Part shown: piece after piece, positions 32,715-42,365 of the stretch
How positions within the stretch are numbered: the first letter of the stretch is position 1
How the letters are laid out: each line of letters opens with the position of its first letter
Assembly: GCA_020912385.1 (NCBI GenBank)
Contig: CP087207.1
Coordinates: forward strand, 1,302,001 to 1,366,000
Source: Neofusicoccum parvum
Lineage: Eukaryota > Ascomycota > Dothideomycetes > Botryosphaeriales > Botryosphaeriaceae
Length of the DNA: 64,000 nucleotides
Direction: 5' to 3'
Translations under genes and position numbers: made by a program
The notes under the pieces: generated by a model
What the model saw: only the letters and a program-made list of their open reading frames with translations
The model's database searches: none
Told to the model about the DNA's origin: nothing

Positions 32715-34837
32715 CTAACTTCGGAATTTGGCCGTTATGGCGTCGATCATCTTCTTTATGCGGCCTGGAACAGTGCCCGGTATTTCCCTCAATATTGTAC
32801 TTTGGTTTGATGTCTGCCATGGTCAGCTTTTAGGTTTCGATCTCCGTGCAAATAGAAAGGAAGAAACATACCCTTTCTCGTTGGTGCGACGCTTCTTCAA
32901 TTATGTGATCTAACAGGGCTGAAAGCACTTTATGATATGAACGAAACTGAGGGAGACGCTGTCCGATGACTGCGAGAAGCGTGCAGCATTTCTGCACTGT
33001 TTTTGTGGCTTTGAGGAGTGCCTGGGGCGGCATACCACCACCGGGTACCTTAATTGTTTCAAGGTAAAGAACGAGGACCCCAGCTGATAGTATGTCGCAA
33101 GCGTCGATGGTGGAGCCTGAGAAATCTCCACGATCCATTTGGTTGTGTAGGTCGTCCGTCAGGATCCGGCAGGAGGCCACAGCATCTGCTTCAAGCTCCT
33201 TTGCCCCTTCGAATATTCTGGAGGGCTCGTGGTACGACATCGGTTGTATCAGCTGAGCCAGGGTGCGGAATTCGAGACGATGTAGAAAATCCGAGATTTT
33301 CCAAGATATGGCAGCAAGATGTCGCACGGAGGGTGGGAGTCGTCTCCAGTACAGGAAATTGCGGTAGTTGTGTACTGGAGAATCGGCATCATTAGTTCGA
33401 AAGTGTGAGATAAGCTTCGCGTGCATGATGAGGTGATAGGTAAGTAAATCTGCCTCCTCATCCGGATCCTACAATAAGCTTAGTACCTCCTCTACCAAAG
33501 CTTATGGATGCACATACCTGGACCGACAAGTCATGGTCTTGGATGGCGAAAGGGCGATCCATCACCGTACCAAGGGATCTGCAGTGGCATTGGTTAGTCC
33601 AGAGAGGATGAACAGAAAAAGGTGCAGCCTACCGATCCATGAGATACAGGGACCAAAAAAGACGGCTCCTGTAATCTGTTTCGGGACGCGAGAGACCGAG
33701 GTTGGGATCGGGGCCTTTGTGAAGGCCAGAAGTGATGCATTTACTCACACACAGTCCAAGAAGGTGCCAGGTTGAGCCCCCATGGGCACTCAAGGTGGAA
33801 AAGACTACCAAGAAGAGCACACAGTGAACGAATACTGGAGGGCCACCGGCACGGAGCAGGGCGGGGATCGATTTCATTGCGGCTGCATGCAACGTTGTCG
33901 AGAAAGACTCTAGACGATCTGAATCCGGAGAGAGCAGGGCGCCAATTGCTATTGCCATGTAGACGTCAAAGTCCCTCAGGGGAGACTGGGCGGCACTGCT
34001 TGCTGTGTTGCCGGCACTGTGGTCAGCAATGACTGCCTCGTACTGCTGCATCAACCGGTCTTTGTCCAAGTGCACCAGCAGTAGGGTGGAAGCTTCGTCC
34101 AGGAATCGGCGAATGAAACAAAGGGTGCTCTCACGCGTCAGAGTCAGCGGCTCGACGCTTCGGGTGGGCGATGCGAACGGGAAGAGCTCCGGCAGACTTG
34201 AGGAAGCAGTGTTCAATGCCACCGCGGCCACGACCATCTTCTCGGTGGCTAAGTGACTGAACAACTCGCGGGTTCCTTCCCCATCACGAGGCTCGGCCAT
34301 CGCACTCCGAGAAAGGAACCCAATCTGGCCCAACGTGGCGCGTACAGAACCTTCGGCGGTGCCATCTTGCGGCGTTGACACGTAAGGGGGCCTTTGCGAG
34401 CTCACACGGCGTCGCTTTCGTTGTGCGGACTGCTCCTCCTGCTCTGCTATCTTGCGCTTCAACGTCTCCACGTAGCTGTCGGGAGAGGGGGCAAATCAGC
34501 TCTCTGCGGCCATGGGATGCAAAGCTCCAGCAACCTACGCGGGTAGGGAGTCGGCAGTGAGGGCGCTTCCGCCGTCGGACGTGGGGGCGAGCGGGCCAGA
34601 ACTGCGCGTGAGACACGGAAGACTCAGTGCGGCGCAGGCTGTGCAGGCGGGCGACAGCCTGTCGCACTGACGGCTGCCTGTGAGCGGTGGGCTGCGGAGA
34701 TGTGCGTGCGGTGCAGAACCAACCTTCTGCTTGCGACGCCAGCACCGCTCACACGCACGGCTGCGCTTCCCCGCAGGCGTCGGGACGGAGTCCGACGAAG
34801 GGGCACCATGGGCGGCGGGGTGCGGGGGAGTATCCAT
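32715..34837 (-). CDS. Zn2Cys6 fungal transcription factor (cluster regulator 1)
   Basis: Six exons: 34724-34837, 34539-34666, 33633-34475, 33518-33578, 32872-33468 and 32715-32813, encoding 613 residues. The binuclear zinc cluster is rebuilt by the first splice: Cys29, 32, 39, 46, 49 and 56 in ACERCWRRKQK joined to CDRLSPACTAC. The linker and coiled coil YVETLKRKIAEQEEQ follow, then a nuclear-localisation-like RKRRR. The middle-homology (fungal_trans) domain runs from about residue 150, with STWHLLGLCVSKCITSGLHKG and RSRLFWSLYLMDR joined to SLGTVMDRPFAI, the standard signature. Nuclear DNA-binding regulator. It is divergent from the Dal5-like transporter across 235 bases, so autoregulation and control of that neighbour are likely. 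The exon carrying SLGTVMDRPF has only 61 bases. Confidence 0.88.
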
Positions 34838-35072
34838 CGGCTCAGGGCTTCGCCGAGGGAGTCTCCGGCGATTCGGAGGGTGGTGGTGGCAGCAAGGAGA
34901 GGGACGCAGACGCAGGCTCGGGCGGGCTCCGACGGCGCTCCGACGCGACAAACGCCTCTCGAGCCTGGGGTGCGGGGTGTGGGGGTGGGTCTCGCACCAG
35001 CGGCCGGATCACGACTATAAGATTTGCCCGAGATGCGAGGGCCGGTTTCCCAGGGCCACCTCGCCGTCCATC
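34838..35072. promoter_or_regulatory. Bidirectional promoter, regulator 1 / ACS transporter
   Basis: 235 bases between divergent start codons. It contains CTCCG-N6-CGGAG at 34863-34878, a perfect inverted repeat with a CCG-N6-CGG core at 34865-34876, the kind of everted CGG half-site pair that Zn2Cys6 dimers can bind. Confidence 0.5.
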
Positions 35073-36691
35073 ATGAGTGCCTCTGCAGCCGACAGGAAGG
35101 ATGCCCAGGAATTCATTGAGCATGTGCAGCGCCCAGACCCCTACCTCGCGCAGTTCCCGCTGCTGCAAGCGAAAACACCCGGCGAGCTGGCCGCGTTGGA
35201 TCGGAGCGTGGTGAAGAAGCTGGACTGGAGGTTCCTGCCGATTGTCTCCCTGATGCTGCTCATGAAGTCCTCCCGCCCTCGCACCGCTGGCTGCCCGTCT
35301 GACTCTGGCCAGCTACCTCGACCGCATCAACGTGTCGAATGCGCGCCTTGCCGGCATGCAGCAGGACCTGCACATGTCCGACGCTATGTGGTCCGCCGGC
35401 ATCTCGCTGTTCTACGTCGGCTACATCGCATCCCAGATTCCTGCCGCCGTGGTCGTGGCCAAAGGACAGCCGCGCATCCTGCTGCCCTGCTGCATGCTGG
35501 CGTGGTCCGCCGTGACCGTCTGCATGCCGGCCATGGAGGCCGGCTGGGCCTTCCTGCTCTGCCGCTTCCTTGTCGGCCTCACCGAGGGCCCGTTCCTGCC
35601 CGCCGTGTCGCTCATGACGTCGTCGTGGTACACCAAGCACGAATCACCGCTGCGCATGGCCATCTGGCACTCGGGCAACATTGCGTCCAACATCTTCTCC
35701 GGCCTGCTGGCCGCCGCCATCCTGACCAACATGGACGGCATTGCGCGTCTGCGCGCCTGGCAATGGTTCGTGCTGCTTGAAGGTACGCGCCCGCCCTCGC
35801 GCCTCTGCGCTTCCCCAGCTCACCCCTCGCAGGCATTGTCAGCATACTCGTGGCCTTTCTGGGCTTCTGGCTCGTCCCAAACTGGCCCGACACCACCGGC
35901 TCCTACTTTCTCACTGCCGAGGAGGCGGAGATGGCGCAATACCGTCAACTGGTGGCCGCAGGTGGCATCGCCGAGTCGGATGAAGGAGGCTACTGGAGTG
36001 GCGTGGCCATGGCAACCAAGGATCCCTTCACGTGGATGTTCTCCGGCATCCACTTCTCGCTCATCATTGCCCAGTCCTTCAAAGACTTCTTCCCGTCGGT
36101 AAGTCCACAGCCAGCCCGCCGACTTCGGCGAACGAAGTCGCTGACATTCCGGAGATTGTCGATACTCTTGGCTTTTCCAAGGTCGAGACCTACCTTGTCC
36201 AAGCACCGCCCTACGCCGTTGCATACCTGGTCACTCTGGGTGTTTCCTGGTCCAGCGGCAGGATGCTTGAGCACTGTTGGCACATCATCGCCTGCATCTC
36301 CGTGTCTTTGGCGGGAGCCATCATCATGATCAGCACCCTCAACGTCGGAGCACGCTACTTTTCTATGATACTGCTCTGTTCTGGTCCATTCGTGGGCCTC
36401 AACCTGCAGATTTCATGGGAGACGGCCGTGGTGCCGCGGCCGAGGACCAAGCGGGCCGCTCTGGTTGCCATAGCTAATTGCGTGAGCAGTGTGAGCCATT
36501 GGTTCACGCCTTATTTCTTCTTGACCGACCAAGCCCCGAGATACGAAACCGGAGGCGGCATCCTCATTGCCGGGTGCGGGCTCACCGTCATTTTCTGTTT
36601 GATGACAAGATGGTGGTGCCTGAGGAAGAACAAGGAGCTCGACCAGAGGACAGAGGCAGGTGACGGGGGCGAGTGGCGGTTTGCGACGTAA
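35073..36691 (+). CDS. MFS transporter, ACS (Dal5/Tna1) family
   Basis: Four exons (35073-35266, 35313-35782, 35833-36098 and 36155-36691) encode 488 residues with about twelve membrane helices. The first intron (46 bases) has a weak GTCCTC donor but a clear CTGAC branch point, and it joins LMLLM to NYLDRINVSNARL, the motif that opens this family. FLVGLTEGPFLPAVSLMTSSWY is the second signature. The ACS family imports organic anions; bacterial members include the galactonate, glucarate and hexuronate carriers, so a sugar-acid substrate would fit the lactonase and aldolase further along. The divergent zinc-cluster gene probably regulates it. The 3' end converges on the sugar transporter. Confidence 0.88.
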
Positions 36692-37041
36692 GCCCTTGGG
36701 AACAAGCTGACGGAGATCCATCTCCATGTATCTCACCCAAGTAGCCTCGCTATTTTACATTGCAAGACCCCCACCGAGCATTTATGGTTATTTCTTACAA
36801 TTATTGAGAGTATTCCTTTGTCGTGACACAGTCTCACTTCTCCTGCAGATCACGACAATTGTCACTGGCTTGACGCACGAGCTTCTCAATCCAATATGTT
36901 CCTTTTCGATGTAAAGAAACTGCAGTGAGATGCTTTGAAAGATTGCTGAGTTAAAGCAAAAGCAAAACAAGCACAGGGGACAGATGTACTTTTAGCAGTA
37001 CCTCTCTCGTTCCTGACAGTATCATACTATATCACCAACTT
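36692..37041. other. Convergent 3' flank between two transporters
   Basis: 350 AT-richer bases containing the 3' ends of two convergent transporter genes. No ORF or RNA gene recognised. Confidence 0.5.
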
Positions 37042-38932
37042 TCAACCCCTAGATATGTCCTCAATCATTTCGGCTTCCCCAATCTTTGTATTCTCTAGGC
37101 CACCCTTCGGCGGGTCTTCTAATACCTTTGTGTTCCTGCCTTCAATCCTCATCTCTTCAGGAGATGGGTAGGCAACCTTGTACACCGTGTACCACGGCCT
37201 CTGGAAAAGACCATCCAGTGATTCAAGAGACCTACCAGTGGTGTCCTGAAGAGAATCGAATGTCAGTGAGACGTATTCCGCAGGTAAGTGACTGTCTGTA
37301 GGGAATGTGTTCGGGATACTCACCGGCATCGCAACAAAGACGTATACAAGAGAGATGAGGCAAATGCAGCCAAAGAACACAAATGCGCCCCATTTGTGTG
37401 TGGCAGCCAGGAGACTCGGCATGGAACGTGAGCTACCGAAATAAAAGGCCCAGTGGAACGCCATGGACAGTGACATGTTGAGGGATCGGATGCGAGTTGG
37501 GAAGATCTCGGCGCCGACCAGGTAGGGCATGCTGAACCAACCAATGCTCCAAGCAACAGCATGAATGTAGATAGCGACGATCGCGGCAGTCCCGGCATGC
37601 GAGGCTGCGCGCGAGTCTTCGACAGATGCCGTCGACATACTTCCCGTGATGCCCAAGTAGGCTCCCGCATACGCCAAGGTGAGAATCTGCAGCACGATCC
37701 CTGTCATGAGCGAGCGGCGACGCCCAAGAAAGTCAACCACGAGTAGCGCGAACGCGAGGCATGACGCGAATTTGACGACGCCGTAGATGCCCGTGGCTAG
37801 AAGCTGGGACTCAGTGCCGGTGACGCCCAGATATCCAAAAATGGTGGGCGAGTACTGAGTAATGGCATTGGCTCCAGACCATTGAGAAAAGAGCGTGGCC
37901 ATGAAAATGAGGAAGAAGCGCCGCCGATTCTCCACTGGTACAAACGTTTCCAGAAGCAGGTCTTTTTGCGACGTTCCTGCCACTGCTTCAATCTCATGCT
38001 CCAGCTGGGCATCCATGCCAGCAAGCTCTGCCCCAATAACAGGATGCCCTGCAGGAAGGTTACGCAGCTTGCAGAGATTCTTGGCTGCCTCTCTGCGTCT
38101 CGACTTGGAGAGTAGCCACCGTGGTGATTCGGGAACACAGAAAGTACTAACGCCCCATATTGCGGCGGGGAGCACTTGAAGAAGTGTTGGAAGCATCCAC
38201 TGCGTACGAATTCCGGCGTAACTCTTGGTCACGCCAAAGTTGATGAAAAAACCAAATACTACTCCGAGTTGCTGACAGGCGGCGTACTGGAGCGTGAGAA
38301 GTCCTCGAATGGCCTTGGGCGCAATCTGGATCCGCTTTCAGCTTCGTCGCAATCACTTTCTGGTCGTTATCTTACCTCTGAGATGTATAGTGGAGGGACG
38401 ACGGTCGTCACTCCGATACCCAGCCCCGCAACGAACCTTGAAGCGTAAAGCCCATTTAAATTGCCATTGCAGAGCCCCTGTCCCAAAATTCCAGCGATGT
38501 AGACGATTGTCCCACCCCGTAGTGCCCACCTGCGTCCAAAGCGGTCGTTAAAATAAGTGCACTGGCGTTACATATGTGAGCCATTGCGTGAAGATCTAGA
38601 CAGGACATATTACCCCCAAGCACCCGAACACAGCGCCAGCCGTTGCGATGGACACTATCCAACCCTTCGTATTTGCATATTCCCCCTGTGATTGGTTGGC
38701 AACGCCGAAGTCGTGTTTGAATCTGTCCTGGACAACTAAAGAGGCGATGTTTCCTGTAAGAGACGAATTAGACATTGCTTGTTCAAATGCGTTATTGGAG
38801 AAGTTCACCTTCGTCGAAACCCTTGGCCACTCCTGAAAGGGCAAAACTCCATGTGCAGAAAAATACGTAGGCGTTGAAAATCTCCTTGGGAGAGTCTCTC
38901 ATAGCCTTTTTCGTTTCTGCAATGAGACCCAT
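37042..38932 (-). CDS. MFS sugar transporter
   Basis: Five exons (38809-38932, 38614-38753, 38376-38561, 37324-38325 and 37042-37245) encode 551 residues of the sugar-porter family. Hallmarks are GVAKGFDEGNIASLV, NDRFGRRWALRGG (loop 2-3), RFVAGLGIGVTTVVPPLYISE joined to IAPKAIRG, PESPRWLLS, FSQWSGANAITQYSP and DTTGRSLESLDGLF near the end. The fourth intron (37246-37323) is 78 bases, a multiple of three, and has no stop, so retention would insert 26 residues after the last helix; I splice it because VAMP then runs directly into DTTGRSLE. The substrate is likely a hexose or deoxyhexose; some fungal rhamnose carriers have a similar start, but I cannot confirm that. Divergent from the lactonase over 261 bases. 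Confidence 0.88.
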
Positions 38933-39193
38933 GATGTTTCAGAGATTTGCGGCTTGAATTAAACAAAAGAAGTTGCCGAGCTCTGGTCAAGTTTTGCGGT
39001 CCTTATCACTCAGCGAGCTCCCCACGGGGCCCCTGCATGCATCGGACGTAGCCCGAGACCAACGACCTCCGACCCCGACCGCCTCGGAAACCACGTAAGC
39101 ACCAAGCTATCTGTGGGCCGTTCAGTCTCGTAAGGGATATAAGTCGTGGAGCAGTCGGGCTAGTGGTTGAGCATCAGCGTTAACTTCGGCAAA
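38933..39193. promoter_or_regulatory. Bidirectional promoter, sugar transporter / lactonase
   Basis: 261 bases between divergent starts. It holds TATAAG at 39138-39143, about 50 bases before the lactonase ATG, and CCG-N3-CGG at 39079-39087. It lacks the N6-spaced repeat found in the two other shared promoters of the cluster. Confidence 0.45.
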
Positions 39194-40198
39194 ATGAATT
39201 TTTACCCCGCGCCTCCCGTGATAGAAGCAAAGATCTGGGTGCGTATTCCGGATCATCTGCGCTACAAGGGACAGCCAACGGAATGGTGTAGCGGTTCGGC
39301 ACTACCCTTTTCGGGAATCTTCCTCGAAGGGCCGACAGCAGACAGCCAGGGCAATCTCTACTTGGCGGATATCCCATATGGAAGGATCCTGAGAATCGAC
39401 AAGCATAGGAATGCTACGGAGTGCGTTCAATACGATGGCGAGCCGAACGGAATGGCAATCGAGGGGGATGGGTTCCTTATCGTTGCAGACTACAAGCAGG
39501 TGTGTACGCCGCTCGACTCGTTGACTCCGGAGGACCGCTACCGATATGATGTGAACGAACAGGGCCTCCTACGATTTGATCCCTCAAACCAGTCTATCTC
39601 GCCACACTTAACGCGCCGAAATCTCGAGCGGTTTAAAGGACCCAACGACCTCGTTGTCTCTTCGAACAACGAGCTCTTTTTCACCGACCAAGGCCAAACG
39701 GGGATCACGGACCCGACGGGGGCGGTATATCGCCTTTCGAGCGGCGGCAAACTCGACTGCCTGGTGTCCAACGGAGTGTCGCCCAACGGGTTGGTCTTAT
39801 CACCAGACGAGCGCTTCCTGTATGTGGCCATGACGCGCGCGAATGCCGTGTGGCGGCTACCACTGAACGCGGACGGCTCCACGACAAAAGCAGGCGTCTT
39901 CTTCCAGTCGTTCGGCAACGCTGGGCCCGACGGGCTCGCCATTGATGAGGAGGGCAGCTTGTTTGTGTGTCACCCGAGCCTGGGATGCGTGTTCGTTGTA
40001 GACAAGGATGGAATCCCGAAGGCACGCATTGTGAGTGCAACGGATGGAGGTGGGCGCAATTTGACCAACTGTACATTCGGAGGCAGGGACAACCGTACAC
40101 TGTTCATCACGGATAGCCAGGAGGGCAACGTACAGGTTGTCCAGTGGCACTGCAGCGGTGCCGTGTGGCCACGGGCATCCAAGCAAGCATCCGCGTAG
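39194..40198 (+). CDS. SMP-30/gluconolactonase-family lactonase
   Basis: Proposed exons 39194-39499 and 39563-40198 give 313 residues; without the intron the frame stays open and gives 334. The protein is a six-bladed SMP-30/regucalcin-like propeller whose members hydrolyse aldonolactones with one divalent metal. Metal-site features are EGPTADSQGNLYLAD (Glu), KGPNDLVVSSNNELFFTD (Asn) and GNAGPDGLAIDEEGSLFV (Asp). The 63-base segment GTGTGT...GAACAG has splice-like ends and interrupts the family sequence DYKQ-GLLRFDP, so I treat it as an intron. There is no signal peptide, so it should act in the cytosol on a lactone made by a sugar dehydrogenase, which is not in the window. It converges on the dehydrogenase gene, 107 bases away. 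Confidence 0.88.
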   Translation: MNFYPAPPVIEAKIWVRIPDHLRYKGQPTEWCSGSALPFSGIFLEGPTADSQGNLYLADIPYGRILRIDKHRNATECVQYDGEPNGMAIEGDGFLIVADYKQVCTPLDSLTPEDRYRYDVNEQGLLRFDPSNQSISPHLTRRNLERFKGPNDLVVSSNNELFFTDQGQTGITDPTGAVYRLSSGGKLDCLVSNGVSPNGLVLSPDERFLYVAMTRANAVWRLPLNADGSTTKAGVFFQSFGNAGPDGLAIDEEGSLFVCHPSLGCVFVVDKDGIPKARIVSATDGGGRNLTNCTFGGRDNRTLFITDSQEGNVQVVQWHCSGAVWPRASKQASA

Positions 40199-40305
40199 CT
40201 GTTGTTCAATGGCGAAATGTCAGTTTCTGGGAGGCTTGGGAAGCAGTAAATGGCGCGTGAGAAGTGTTGTTCATGAACTAAACATCGAGGCTACAGACGA
40301 CGGGC

Positions 40306-41241
40306 TCACTCCTGCAGAGCCATCAAATGACGGTGTAGATTGTCCACAGCAGCCAGGGCGGCTGTGCGCTGGGCTTCTGCCGTGGCAGCACCAATGTGCG
40401 GAGTGGACACAACATTGGGCAGGTCCCACAACGCACCATATCTCTCCCTCGTCGGCGGCTCCTGCTCATGGCAATCGAGGCCGGCTCCCCAGATGCGGCC
40501 CTCGCGCAACACACGCTCCAAATCCGGCTCGTTGACAATGCCTCCGCGCGCAGCATTGATCAGGATGGCGTCGGGCTTCATGCTGCAGAGCTGCTGGTAG
40601 GACAGCATGCCGCGAGTGGCGGGCGTCAGCGGGACGTGCAGCGTGAGCACGTCGGCGGCGGCCAGCACGTCGTCCAGGGCGGGCACGCGGCGGTGCGGGA
40701 TGCGGGCCCAGGCCGGCGCCGTCGGCGGCAGGAGCGGGTCGTAGGCCACGATGCGGGCGTCGAAGGCGGCGTGGAAGATGTGGGCGACGGTGCGGCCGAT
40801 GTTGCCCATGCCGACGACGCCCAGCGTCCGGCCGTGCAGCGTCAGGCCGCGGCAGCTCTCCTTTGGCACCGGCTCGCCGCTGCTCTGCCGCCGGGCGACG
40901 TCGCACACCTGGCGCGCCACGGCCAGCGCGAGCGCCAGCACCAGCTCGGCGACGGCGCGCGCGTTGGCGCCCGGCGTGTTCAGCACGGCAATGCCGCGCG
41001 CGGCGCAGGCGGCCGAGTCGATCTTGTCGGTGCCGACGCCGTGCTTGCTGACGGCCTTGAGCCGCCGGCAGCGGGCGATGTCGTCTGCGCGCAGCCACGA
41101 GGAGCGCACCAGCACGGCCGTGGCATCGTCGCGCCAGGTCGCGAAGCCGGGGTCGGTGTGGAGAACGACGTCGAAGAGGGTGCGGGCGTGCGCAACGGCA
41201 TCCGGGTGGAACTGGTCCAGCACGTACACGGTGGGAGCCAT
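40306..41241 (-). CDS. D-isomer-specific 2-hydroxyacid dehydrogenase
   Basis: Intronless gene for 311 residues, normal for the family that includes phosphoglycerate, glyoxylate/hydroxypyruvate and 2-keto-sugar-acid reductases. The catalytic domain brackets a Rossmann domain with GVVGMGNIGRTVA (Gly144-x-Gly-xx-Gly149) and an acidic residue after the next strand (VAYDP) that points to NAD preference. Catalytic residues are Arg232 in NAARGG, the Glu in CHEQEP (259-261) and His282 in STPHIGAAT. I took the ATG at 41241 because the fold starts with TVYVLDQF; another in-frame ATG lies 20 codons upstream. It shares a 270-base promoter with the aldolase. The likely role is reversible reduction of a 2-keto acid in the cluster's pathway. 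Confidence 0.9.
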   Translation of the reverse strand: MAPTVYVLDQFHPDAVAHARTLFDVVLHTDPGFATWRDDATAVLVRSSWLRADDIARCRRLKAVSKHGVGTDKIDSAACAARGIAVLNTPGANARAVAELVLALALAVARQVCDVARRQSSGEPVPKESCRGLTLHGRTLGVVGMGNIGRTVAHIFHAAFDARIVAYDPLLPPTAPAWARIPHRRVPALDDVLAAADVLTLHVPLTPATRGMLSYQQLCSMKPDAILINAARGGIVNEPDLERVLREGRIWGAGLDCHEQEPPTRERYGALWDLPNVVSTPHIGAATAEAQRTAALAAVDNLHRHLMALQE

Positions 41242-41511
41242 CGTGGATGGAGGGCGGACGACGCTGCCTCCTCCGCGCTGCCGCAGCCCTTTTGTGGACA
41301 TGATGCATCGCTGGCGCTGCTCTGCCACGGCGCGCCGGCACGTGTCCGATGGTTCGGGGCGCATCCGGGCTGGACGGCTCGGGCGAGTCCGATGCCTCTG
41401 GACGTGACGAAGCGCCGGAGAAGACTTATTGTCCGGCTGGGCTTGCTTCCTGGGAGCTGTGGTTCTTGCCTTCCGTCGACCGAGCACTCTCCGTCCTCTG
41501 CACCTCACATC
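41242..41511. promoter_or_regulatory. Bidirectional promoter, dehydrogenase / aldolase
   Basis: 270 bases between divergent start codons. CCG-ATGGTT-CGG at 41346-41357 is an everted repeat with the same six-base spacing as the site in the regulator 1 promoter. No clear TATA box. Confidence 0.5.
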
Positions 41512-42345
41512 ATGGGCTCTCTCCCTGACCAGCCAGCCACCTCCGTGCCCAATCCGTTCCGCACACGCCTTCTTGCTGGCCAGGTCTGCGCCGTCATGTC
41601 GGCCAAGTTCGTGGTCGGCAACGAGATGGCGGTGCTGTGCCGGCAGGCGGGCATCAGCGCGCTGTTCGTCGACATGGAGCACTCGGCGCTCGACCTCCAC
41701 GCCGTGGCCCAGCTGATCCTCGCCTGCACCTGCGCCGGCGTGTCGCCCATCGTCCGCGCCCCCTCCAAGGCCCCGTGGCACATCAGCAGGCTGCTGGACG
41801 CGGGCGCCGCCGCCGTCGTCGTCCCCCACGTCGAGACCGTCGCCGAGGTGCGCGAGCTGGTGCGCGCCGCCAAGTACGCACCGCTGGGCCAGCGCGGCTG
41901 CGCCAACAACCAGCCCATCCTGGGCTTCCAGCACGTGCCCACCCGCCGGCAGAACGAGCTGCTGAACGCGGAGACCATGCTGATCCCCATGGTCGAGACC
42001 CCCGGCGCCGTCGACCTGGTCGACGACTTCTTGGCCGTGCCTGGCGTCGACGGCATCCTGATCGGGTCGAACGACCTGTGCACAGACATGGGCATACCTG
42101 GCGAGTACGATGATCCACGCTACCAGGACGCCGTTGCAAGAATTGTCCTGGCGGGGAGGAAGGCCGGGAAGCCCATCGGGATCGGCGGCATCGGGGGGAG
42201 GCAAGATCTGTTGGAGAGATGGTTCGCCATGGGCGCCGCATGGTCTTTGAGCGCCGGAGACGGCGCCATCCTGCAGGCAGGAATGAGGAAAGTGGCAGCC
42301 GAGTATGCCGCCATCAACAAGCGGGTGCAGGCAGTGAAGCAGTAG
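41512..42345 (+). CDS. HpcH/HpaI-family class II aldolase
   Basis: Intronless gene for 277 residues forming a single TIM barrel. The family cleaves 2-keto-3-deoxy or 4-hydroxy-2-keto acids to pyruvate and an aldehyde with a divalent metal. Catalytic features are all present: His57 in VDMEHSALDL, Arg82 in VRAPS, the metal ligands Glu162 in MVETPGAVD and Asp188 in GSNDLCTDMG, and the central GAAAVVVPHVET. Relatives act on 2-keto-3-deoxy-L-rhamnonate in fungal non-phosphorylated rhamnose breakdown, and on ketodeoxyglucarate and homoprotocatechuate products in bacteria. With a lactonase and transporters beside it, a sugar-acid substrate is the best guess. The stop lies only 20 bases from the convergent regulator 2 stop, so 3' UTRs must overlap. 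Confidence 0.9.
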   Translation: MGSLPDQPATSVPNPFRTRLLAGQVCAVMSAKFVVGNEMAVLCRQAGISALFVDMEHSALDLHAVAQLILACTCAGVSPIVRAPSKAPWHISRLLDAGAAAVVVPHVETVAEVRELVRAAKYAPLGQRGCANNQPILGFQHVPTRRQNELLNAETMLIPMVETPGAVDLVDDFLAVPGVDGILIGSNDLCTDMGIPGEYDDPRYQDAVARIVLAGRKAGKPIGIGGIGGRQDLLERWFAMGAAWSLSAGDGAILQAGMRKVAAEYAAINKRVQAVKQ

Positions 42346-42365
42346 ACAATCCTCAAGTAGACTGC

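Noticed and set aside
41302..42204. Minus-strand extension of the dehydrogenase frame to 632 codons
   Set aside because: The extension is antisense to the aldolase and low in complexity; the dehydrogenase fold starts at the ATG at 41241.
40396..42345. 649-codon plus-strand ORF running through the dehydrogenase into the aldolase
   Set aside because: Only the last 277 codons are the aldolase. The upstream part is the antisense of the D-2-hydroxyacid dehydrogenase plus the shared promoter and has no family resemblance.
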